A DNA stretch of 64,000 nucleotides, taken from contig NZ_JACCFO010000001.1 of assembly GCF_013410565.1 (NCBI RefSeq), forward strand, positions 5,084,001 to 5,148,000. Direction: 5' to 3'. The notes under the pieces were generated by a model, which searched no databases, was not told the origin of the DNA, and was given only the letters and a program-made list of their open reading frames with translations. Position numbers and translations under genes: made by a program. Below, piece after piece: positions 58,146 to 64,000 of the stretch. Source of the stretch: Streptomonospora nanhaiensis. Its GTDB lineage: Bacteria; Actinomycetota; Actinomycetes; Streptosporangiales; Streptosporangiaceae. Numbering within the stretch: the stretch's first letter is position 1; each line of letters opens with the position of its first letter.

Positions 58146-58471
58146 TGCCCGCCGACGGCCTCACCCGCCGCGCCCTCGCCGCCCACATGCGCGCGCTGGC
58201 CGACTTCCTGGAGGCCCACCCCGACCTGCCGCTCAGCCCGCACACCCGAGTGGAGGTCGTCTACTTCCCCCGCGGAAGCGACCGAGAGCAGACCGAGGGG
58301 ATCGACCGCATCGCCGCCTTGCTGGGCACCGAAGGCCATCGGGAGGGCCAGCACTACGCCTGCGAGCACTCCTTCGGCCGCGCCGCCTACCGCGCCGTCG
58401 CGATTCCCGCCCACGTCCGCGCCCGCCACCGCGCGCTCATGTCCTACGCCGGCGCCATCCGCCTCGACTGA
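58142..58471 (+). CDS. Hypothetical accessory protein
   Basis: 109 residues; ATG overlaps the C5-methyltransferase stop (ATGA). RALAAHMRALADFLEAHPDL and EGIDRIAALLGTEGHREG form a helical core with a CEHSFGRAAYRAVAIPAH strand region. Similar small proteins occur in actinobacterial phages and conjugative elements. No family name can be given. Confidence 0.55.
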   Translation: MMPADGLTRRALAAHMRALADFLEAHPDLPLSPHTRVEVVYFPRGSDREQTEGIDRIAALLGTEGHREGQHYACEHSFGRAAYRAVAIPAHVRARHRALMSYAGAIRLD

Positions 58472-58608
58472 CAACACACACGAACGCACCACCAAGCGTC
58501 AATACATCGCAGGAGATTCCTACTGACTTCTCGCCCCACTGTTTTCCCAGAATGTCGCCATCAGGAAAACATTAATCAGACGATACCCGTCATTTCGCGC
58601 GCCGTCGC

Positions 58609-58640
58609 CGAGGTTCTTTTGAAATCCGATGGGAACCTCG
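58609..58640. repeat. Inverted repeat upstream of xis
   Basis: CGAGGTTC (58609-58616) and GAACCTCG (58633-58640). In the 286-bp gap before the excisionase gene; could be an Xis or regulator binding site. The rest of the gap is AT-richer with no gene. Confidence 0.45.
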
Positions 58641-58684
58641 CCAGATCCGCTTGCCGCGCGGCGCCAAGGCGAGCGGCAATAGGC

Positions 58685-58713
58685 CCGCCCCGGGGCACCC
58701 GCCCCCGGGGCGG
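58685..58713 (+). terminator. GC hairpin before xis
   Basis: CCGCCCCGGGG (58685-58695) pairs with CCCCGGGGCGG (58703-58713), 7-base loop, no T-run. Confidence 0.5.
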
Positions 58714-58757
58714 CCCACCGCCGCAGCCCGCCGTACCGCGCGAAAGGAGGAACCGCC

Positions 58758-59039
58758 GTGGGAAGCACCGCCAAACGACGGCATGTCACGGGTAGCGACA
58801 TTGCCGCGCTGCCGATCGTGCTGGACCCGGTCACCGCCGGGCGCATGCTCGGCATCGGACGCACCAGCACCTACCGATTGCTGGAAACCGGGGAGTTCCC
58901 CGCACCGGCATTTCGCGCGGGAAAGCAGTGGCGCATCCCCACCGCCGGAATATGCGCCCTGCTCGGCATCCCTTACCCACCGCCGGACGACAAACCAGGT
59001 TGCGGCCGGGCCGACACAACACCCGACTGTGAAAAGTGA
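58758..59039 (+). CDS. xis: Excisionase (Xis, MerR-like winged helix)
   Basis: 93 residues, GTG with AAAGGAGG upstream. VLDPVTAGRMLGIGRTSTYRL then LETGEFPAPAFRAGKQWRIP is the DNA-binding excisionase/HTH_17 pattern (helix-turn-helix plus wing). Overlaps the integrase start by 4 bp, the usual xis-int arrangement, and directs excision of the element. Confidence 0.85.
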   Translation: MGSTAKRRHVTGSDIAALPIVLDPVTAGRMLGIGRTSTYRLLETGEFPAPAFRAGKQWRIPTAGICALLGIPYPPPDDKPGCGRADTTPDCEK

Positions 59040-60529
59040 CAACCATGGCCCGCGAAGGATCGACCTTCAAACGCTGCTCCTGCCGCCACCCCCAGACCGG
59101 CAAACCGCTCGGCACCGCCTGCCCCAAACTCAAAAGGCCCGACGGGCGGTGGAACCCCGGCCACGGCAGTTGGGGCTACCAGATCGAACTGCCGCCCACC
59201 ACGACCGGCAGGCGCAGGCAGGCCCGCCGCACCGGGCTGGGCTCCCAAGACGCCGCACGCCAGGAACTGGACCACATCAAAGACCTCCTCGGCCTGGCTC
59301 ACGGCGAAGAGCACACCGCCGCCCGCATCGCCGACCTCATCAAAGAAGCACTGAACCGCCATCGGCCCCTGCCCGGGACGGAGGAGGTGCGCGCCCGCAC
59401 CAGCGCGGGCGCCGCCCACCGCGACCGCATCCCCACCGTCGCCGAATGGCTGGACGAATGGCTCGCGGGAAAAAGGAAACTCGCCGACTCCACCCGCCTG
59501 TCCTACCAGGGCCACATCACCAACCACCTCGCCCCCCACATCGGGTGGGTGCGCCTGGACAAACTCGCGGTGGGCCACCTGCAGGCCATGTTCGACGCCA
59601 TTGAGGAGACCAACGCCCACATACGCGCCTGCCGTGCCTCGTCCGATCCCCGCCTGCGGGCCTCGGTGCGGGGCAGGCGCGTTGTCTCCCTGTCCACCCA
59701 GCACCGCATCCGCGCCACGTTGCGCAGCGCCCTGAGCACCGCGCTGGCCCGCCCCGACCTTCCAGTGCAGTTCAACGTGGCCTCCCACCTGGAACTGGAC
59801 GCCGCCCCGCGCCCCAAACCGGTGGTGTGGACGCCCGAGCGCCTCAAGCGCTACCGCGCAACCGGGACCGTGCCCGCACGGGTGATGGTGTGGACCCCCG
59901 AGCAGACCGCCGCCTTCTTGGAGCGCGCGCTGCGCCACCGGCTCTACGCCCTGTTCCACCTCGTCGCGTTCAAAGGGCTCCGCCGCGGAGAAGCCGTCGC
60001 CTTGGGCTATGACGATCTCGACCTGTCCGCCGGCACCGCCGACATCTCCCGCCAGACCGTCCAACTCGGCTGGAAGACCATCACCACCCAGCCCAAGACC
60101 GCCGCCGGAATCCGCACCATCACCCTGGACACCGAAACCGTGAAGGTGCTCAAAGCCTGGCGCAACCGCCACCACCGCGAGCGGCTCGCGGCAGGTGACT
60201 GCTGGAGTGACACCGGTCTGGTCTTCACCCACCCCGACGGCACCGCCCTGCAGCCCTCATGGGTGAGCGACCAGTTCACCCGCCTCGCCGCCGAGGCCGA
60301 CCTGCCGCCCATCACCCTGCACGGCCTGCGCCACGGCGCCGCCTCACTCAGCCTGGCCGCCGGGGTCGACGTGAAGGTGGTCTCGGCCGAACTCGGCCAC
60401 TCCACCACCTACTTCACCCAGGACACCTACCAGACCGTGTTCCCGGAGGTCGCGCGGGCTGCCGCCGAGGCCACCGCCGCGTTGGTCCCCCTGCGCCGCG
60501 CCCCATCGGCGCCCCGCAGCCGGGGCTGA
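59036..60529 (+). CDS. int: Tyrosine recombinase (integrase)
   Basis: 497 residues, GTG start (an ATG 3 codons on is possible). N-terminal arm-binding part with a Cys-rich segment (FKRCSCRHPQTGKPLGTACP), core-binding region (VAEWLDEWLAGKRKLADSTR), then the catalytic domain: Arg in KGLRRGEAVAL, HGLRHGAAS (His-x-x-Arg), LGHSTTYFT (His), and nucleophile Tyr in TQDTYQTVF. Intact. It integrates the element at the neighbouring tRNA-Arg gene, 260 bp downstream. Confidence 0.92.
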   Translation: MTTMAREGSTFKRCSCRHPQTGKPLGTACPKLKRPDGRWNPGHGSWGYQIELPPTTTGRRRQARRTGLGSQDAARQELDHIKDLLGLAHGEEHTAARIADLIKEALNRHRPLPGTEEVRARTSAGAAHRDRIPTVAEWLDEWLAGKRKLADSTRLSYQGHITNHLAPHIGWVRLDKLAVGHLQAMFDAIEETNAHIRACRASSDPRLRASVRGRRVVSLSTQHRIRATLRSALSTALARPDLPVQFNVASHLELDAAPRPKPVVWTPERLKRYRATGTVPARVMVWTPEQTAAFLERALRHRLYALFHLVAFKGLRRGEAVALGYDDLDLSAGTADISRQTVQLGWKTITTQPKTAAGIRTITLDTETVKVLKAWRNRHHRERLAAGDCWSDTGLVFTHPDGTALQPSWVSDQFTRLAAEADLPPITLHGLRHGAASLSLAAGVDVKVVSAELGHSTTYFTQDTYQTVFPEVARAAAEATAALVPLRRAPSAPRSRG

Positions 60530-60530
60530 G

Positions 60531-60560
60531 CCCCTGCCGGGCGGCCCGGCCCGGCAGGGG
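60531..60560 (+). terminator. Hairpin after the integrase gene
   Basis: CCCCTGCCGGGC (60531-60542) pairs with GCCCGGCAGGGG (60549-60560), 12 perfect pairs, 6-base loop. Confidence 0.65.
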
Positions 60561-60789
60561 GCGCCCATGGCCCCGTGACGGCCCCGTCCGGGGGTGTCGC
60601 GGGGCCTATCCTTGCGGTGCCGGGCGGCGCACTACAGCGGCGTGTGGTGGGTGTTACGCCGGTCCGATGGGGGGCCGGGGTGTCCGGGTGGGTGTCCAGG
60701 AGCCAGCACGGAGCACGAGGAACGGGCGAAAGGGGCGTATCGCCGCCGCCCGGTTTGTCGCCCGCATGGTTTGACCTGCGGAAACGCGG

Positions 60790-60835
60790 CGCACCTGGCA
60801 GGATTCGAACCTGCGACCGTCGGATTAGAAGTCCG
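60790..60835. other. Probable attachment site (attL/attR) in the tRNA 3' half
   Basis: The 3' half of an intact tRNA gene directly beside an xis-int pair is the classical target of tyrosine integrases. Exact core length cannot be given because the other junction lies outside the window and I saw no second partial copy inside it. Confidence 0.6.
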
Positions 60836-60862
60836 ATGCTCTATCCACTGAGCTACAGGTGC
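60790..60862 (-). tRNA. tRNA-Arg (anticodon UCU)
   Basis: Complete cloverleaf on the minus strand, 73 bases without CCA: acceptor GCACCTG/CAGGTGC, D stem GCTC/GAGC, anticodon stem TCGGA/TCCGA with loop CTTCTAA, T stem GCAGG/CCTGC with loop TTCGAAT. The 3' end faces the integrase gene. Confidence 0.97.
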
Positions 60863-61417
60863 TCGATTCAATTGTCGCCGTGCCCGGGGTCCGGTGAGGA
60901 CATTGTGACCTGCGGGTTCGCGGGCACGTTGGCCTGGGGTGATGCGGGTGGGCTGCTGGGCCGGGTGCCTGTGGTCAGCGTGGCGGGCTGTGCCGGGGCG
61001 TGGCGCCTGGGCTGCGATGACATTCTAGGGTATTCGGAAGATGTCACCCATCACCGGGCAAAATAATAACAACTACGGACATTCGTAGTTGCGCCTCGTT
61101 AGCACGCGCGCTCCACCAAATCGGTCGCTACCGGCCTCCTGGAACACGTTACCCGTGATTAACCGCAGGTGGGGTGCCTACCGCGGGTGTTTCGCCAACT
61201 CGGCCCGGTCCCGGCGGCCGCTGCCCCCGCTTCCGCCGGTTCCCCCGGTTCTCCGCGTCCCCGGGTGGGGCGGGTGGGCTGGGGGAACGCCGACCGGGGG
61301 CGGCGACGTGGGCCGGGTCCGCCTCCACGGTGGCGGCCGCCGCAGTCCGGCCGGGTCTCGCCGTGCCGAGGGCGCCTTGCGACCGCACTCCGCCGGCGGC
61401 CGGGCCGGTGCGGCCCC
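60863..61417. other. 555-bp intergenic region with a palindrome
   Basis: No gene supported on either strand. An AT-rich patch holds CAACTACG (61070-61077) and CGTAGTTG (61084-61091), a perfect inverted repeat of 8 bases with a 6-base spacer. It lies upstream of the tRNA gene (minus strand) and downstream of the desaturase. Confidence 0.5.
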
Positions 61418-62509
61418 TCAGTACTCCAACTCCGGCCGCAGCGGGCCGCCCACCGTGTGGAGGTGGCGGAGGACCTGGGCGTAGGAGTCGAGCAGGCCGG
61501 TCTCGTGGTAGGCGATGCCGTGCCGCGCGCAGAACGCCCGGACCAGGGGCTGGACGCGGGGTAGCGCCGAACGCGGCATGGATGGGAACAGGTGGTGTTC
61601 GACCTGGTAGTTGAGCCCGCCGAGGAGAACGTCGGTGAAGCGCCCGCCCCGGATGTTGCGCGAGGTCAGGACCTGGCGGCGGAGGAAGTCGACCTTGTCG
61701 CCCTTGGCGATGATCGGCATCCCCTTGTGGTTGGGCGCGAACGCGCACCCCATGTACAGCCCGAACAGTCCCTGGTGCACCGCGACAAAGCATACCGCCT
61801 GTAGTGGTGTGAGCACCAGGAGTACGGCGGCCAGGTAGGCGCCGAAGTGCGCCAGCAGCAGCGCGCCGTCGCGCAGGCGGGCGCCCAGGCGCGCGGCGCC
61901 GGTGCGGTCGAACAGCGGCCGCACGCTCGCGTAGTGCAGGTGCAGCCCCTCCAGGAGGAGCATCGGGAAGAACAGCCACGCCTGGCTGCGCGCCAGCAGG
62001 ACCCCCACGCCCCGGCGGGCCTGTGACTGCTCGCGGGTGAAGGCGATGGCGTTGCCGCCGATGTCGGGATCGCGGTCGACGTGGTTGGGGTGGGCGTGGT
62101 GCCGGTTGTGCTTGGACACCCACCACTCGTAGCCGATTCCGGTCAGCAGGTTGCCGTGCAGCCGCCCGACCAGGTCGTTGACGCGCCTGTGGCGCGAGAT
62201 CTGCTGGTGCCCGGCGTCGTGGCCGATGAACGCGGTCTGGGTGAACACCACCGCCAGGTAGGCGGCGACCGGCAGCTGCCACCACGAGGGGCCGATGAGC
62301 GCGAAGGCGGTCCACCCCGCGGCCAGCAGCGCCAGGTTCAGGCTGATGCGGACCGCGTAGGACACCGGACGCCGCCTCAGCAGCCCGGCCGCCTGGACCT
62401 CGCGCGAAAGGACGGCGTAGTCGCTGCCTCGGCGGGCCGGGGCCGGCAGGGCCGGGTCGAGGGGGCGGGGGCGGGACTCCTCGTCGGGAGTCGGGGCCTC
62501 TAGCGCCAT
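61418..62509 (-). CDS. Membrane fatty-acid desaturase
   Basis: 363 residues from ATG 62509. Three histidine boxes bind the di-iron centre: HDAGH, SKHNRHHAHPN and QVEHHLFPS. Hydrophobic pairs of helices surround them (ISLNLALLAAGWTAFALIG, LLAHFGAYLAAVLLVLTPL). The C-terminal QVEHH form is typical of front-end or acyl-lipid delta-5/6/9 type desaturases in actinobacteria. Integral membrane enzyme that introduces a double bond using oxygen. First clearly chromosomal-looking gene after the tRNA. Confidence 0.9.
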   Translation of the reverse strand: MALEAPTPDEESRPRPLDPALPAPARRGSDYAVLSREVQAAGLLRRRPVSYAVRISLNLALLAAGWTAFALIGPSWWQLPVAAYLAVVFTQTAFIGHDAGHQQISRHRRVNDLVGRLHGNLLTGIGYEWWVSKHNRHHAHPNHVDRDPDIGGNAIAFTREQSQARRGVGVLLARSQAWLFFPMLLLEGLHLHYASVRPLFDRTGAARLGARLRDGALLLAHFGAYLAAVLLVLTPLQAVCFVAVHQGLFGLYMGCAFAPNHKGMPIIAKGDKVDFLRRQVLTSRNIRGGRFTDVLLGGLNYQVEHHLFPSMPRSALPRVQPLVRAFCARHGIAYHETGLLDSYAQVLRHLHTVGGPLRPELEY

Positions 62510-63085
62510 ATCGCCCGCTCGCGGCGCGAGCTCCGGCGCGGCGCCGAGGCCGCGGGCGAAGGGGCGGGCGGGTTCGGGCCCGCGGGGGGCCGGACCGGCA
62601 CCGGGCCGGTGCCCGCGCCGGGGCCGGACCGGTTCACGGCTGCATCGCGCATTCGGGGGTGTCACTCCTGTTCGGGGCGGATGGCGGCCGGTCGGGAAGG
62701 AGGCGCGGCCGTGGCGTGCTGAACGTCCGCCGTTCCAGGAGCACCCGGAAAAGTGAACCACCTTGGGCAGGCGTGCTCGGGACCACGGGCGAAAACCCGC
62801 CCGTGGTGGGCCCTTTGCAGCTCCCTTGTGCTAACGCGATCGGGCGGGTCGGTGTTCCCCGGCTGTTCCGGCGCCCCGCCCGGTGGTTGCGACAACCGCG
62901 CCGGACACGGGCGTGCGGCCGACCCGCCATTCCCGCGCGTGCCCGTGCCCGGCGGCCGAAGCGGCGGCGGCCGCGCCCCGGACTCCGCGCGCGGCCCGGA
63001 GCCGTCCGGCCGGGCCGTCGCCGACTCCCCGCGCCCCCCGCCGCCGGCGCTCGCGGCCGCCCGAGACCCGGGCCGCCCTCCCGCC
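62510..63085. other. 576-bp region without a recognised gene
   Basis: Very GC-rich; long open frames exist on both strands but none has a ribosome site or family resemblance. Probably holds the desaturase promoter on the minus strand. Confidence 0.5.
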
Positions 63086-63460
63086 TCACCCGCCCCGACC
63101 GGCGGGGATGAAGTTGGCGTACTCCTCGATGCGGGTGATCTCCCCGGTGTCGTTGAATCCGAAGAAGACGGCGGCGTGCACCTCGCCGCGCGTTCCGTCC
63201 CGGGTGGCGACGTGCACCACGTGCTGCTGGAGGACCTCGCCGGGCCGGGAGAGTTGGCGGAGGATCTCATAGCGCATCGACTCGATGGACTCGATCCGGC
63301 CCTGCATCCCGGCGACGTTCTCCTCGATGGACTCCTCGCCCTTGCCGTCGTTGTGCCACACGGTGGCGGTGTCGGCGCACAGCGCGCGGGCGGCCGCCCA
63401 GTCGCGCGACTCCAGGGCGCGCAGGTAGGCGGTGGCCGTGTCCTTCAGGTCCTGACTCAT
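63086..63460 (-). CDS. SnoaL/NTF2-like protein
   Basis: 124 residues. DTATAYLRALESRDWAAARA, HNDGKGEESIEENVAG, FFGFNDTGEITRIEEYANF are the signature of SnoaL-like/NTF2-like proteins (alpha-beta barrel binding a small hydrophobic ligand). Catalysis is not assured: members can be isomerases, hydratases or binding proteins. Same strand as the DUF1684 gene. Confidence 0.85.
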   Translation of the reverse strand: MSQDLKDTATAYLRALESRDWAAARALCADTATVWHNDGKGEESIEENVAGMQGRIESIESMRYEILRQLSRPGEVLQQHVVHVATRDGTRGEVHAAVFFGFNDTGEITRIEEYANFIPAGRGG

Positions 63461-63514
63461 GCTGTCCTCTTTCTGTGGCGGGCCGCGGTAACGGGCAGAC
63501 GGGGGCGGGGCGGG

Positions 63515-64000
63515 TCAGTCGCCGCCGGTGGCGGAGCGGATCAAGGCGCGCTCGCCGGCCTCGACGCGCAGGGGCAGGTGGTTGCCGGGCGGCGCGAGCG
63601 GGCACACGAAGACCTCCGGGCTCAGGTGGTGGTGGGAGAGCGTGGCCCGGTTGAAGTCCACGTCCACCGCGCTGCCGGGCTCCAGCAGTGGCAGGACCAG
63701 CCAGCGGCCGATCCGCGGGGTGGAGTCGCCGTTGGTCTCGTCGGTGAAGACCACCAGGCGCTGCCCGGGGGACTCCTCCAGGACGGCGAGGACGTACTCG
63801 GCGCCGTGCACGGTCGCGACCAGGTCGACGGGAGCCGGGATGGCGTCCGTGCTCCGCGGGGCGGTCAGCCGTTCCACCTCGATCCGCCGACCCGCGGGAG
63901 CGGCCCGGTAGTGCCCGTGGAAGACCCAGTCCGGGTCGTAGGGGAAGCGGTCGATGCCGCTGAGGCCTGAGCGCGCGACCCGGCTCTGGTCCATGACGAC
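63515..64000 (-). CDS. DUF1684 protein, 5' end outside the window
   Basis: At least 161 residues; the frame is open to the window edge and the ATG at 63994 is probably internal. DUF1684 motifs: GIDRFPYDPDWVFHGHY, FTDETNGDSTPRIGRWL, and FVCPLAPPGNHLPLRVEAGE. The family is of unknown function, common in actinobacteria, and usually about 270 residues. About 54 bp from the SnoaL-like gene, likely co-transcribed. Confidence 0.8.
   Translation of the reverse strand, partial: VVMDQSRVARSGLSGIDRFPYDPDWVFHGHYRAAPAGRRIEVERLTAPRSTDAIPAPVDLVATVHGAEYVLAVLEESPGQRLVVFTDETNGDSTPRIGRWLVLPLLEPGSAVDVDFNRATLSHHHLSPEVFVCPLAPPGNHLPLRVEAGERALIRSATGGD

Noticed and set aside
61149-62315. Long minus-strand frame overlapping the desaturase
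   Set aside because: Arg/Pro-rich shadow of the desaturase gene, which has all three histidine boxes in its own frame.
1-64000. CRISPR array
   Set aside because: No set of regularly spaced direct repeats was seen; the only tandem repeat (52240-52282) has two units without spacers.

Overview
The window is high-GC actinobacterial DNA. The gene families (DUF397/DUF5753 regulators, RsbW-like ATP-binding proteins, FxLD lanthipeptide remnants, replication-relaxation protein) suggest a Streptomyces- or Nocardiopsis-like filamentous actinomycete. The genus cannot be fixed from sequence alone. Most of the window (1 to about 60.8 kb) looks like the right-hand part of one large integrative conjugative element. 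It opens inside a conjugation ATPase gene and closes with an excisionase, a tyrosine integrase and an intact tRNA-Arg(UCU) gene that probably served as the integration site. The last 3 kb (desaturase, SnoaL-like, DUF1684) look chromosomal.

Layout: 1-2.3 kb, conjugation module (T4SS coupling-type ATPase, replication-relaxation protein, NlpC/P60 hydrolase). 2.4-12.5 kb, cargo module 1: DUF397/XRE pair, HATPase, then a tightly coupled operon with a DUF4254 protein, a kinase/kinase/nucleotidyltransferase fusion, phosphoribosyltransferase, GT9, APH-like kinase, SDR and histidine phosphatase, with a Nudix gene on the opposite strand. 12.6-15.7 kb, a gene graveyard: cupin and aldo/keto reductase fragments, an APH-like kinase, a broken serine hydrolase, truncated FxLD methyltransferase and LanC genes, and a 109-bp IS30 end. 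16.4-26.2 kb, cargo module 2: TPR regulator, HATPase, GT2, archaeal-type SAM synthetase, TIM-barrel isomerase, Gfo/Idh/MocA oxidoreductase, nucleotide-kinase-like protein, carbamoyltransferase and Nudix. 26.2-32.7 kb: a PD-(D/E)XK-like protein, a small peptide coupled to a PCMT-type methyltransferase, an XRE regulator, small conserved proteins and an endonuclease/exonuclease/phosphatase protein. 32.9-34.2 kb: IS30-family insertion sequence. 34.3-40.7 kb, cargo module 3 (minus strand): flavoprotein, XRE/TPR regulator, two small proteins, HATPase, a small protein, DNA-glycosylase-like protein, B12-type radical SAM enzyme, dTMP kinase and Nudix. 40.9-41.9 kb: second broken serine hydrolase. 42.2-52.2 kb: a Tad/Flp-type secretion operon ending in an OmpA-like/BTAD fusion. 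52.2-52.8 kb: non-coding block with tandem and nested inverted repeats. 52.8-58.5 kb: accessory genes including three consecutive methyltransferase-fold proteins. 58.7-60.9 kb: xis, int, tRNA-Arg.

The main observation is that three separate cargo blocks share one plan: an XRE/TPR-type regulator, an RsbW-like HATPase, then a translationally coupled operon that includes a P-loop nucleotide-kinase-like protein and has a Nudix hydrolase in or beside it, with different tailoring enzymes each time. This looks like a family of regulated nucleotide- or nucleoside-related pathways carried together on one element. No product can be assigned from sequence. Several genes carry single-base frame breaks. 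Some sit in clearly decayed DNA, but others interrupt otherwise well-ordered operons and could be assembly errors.
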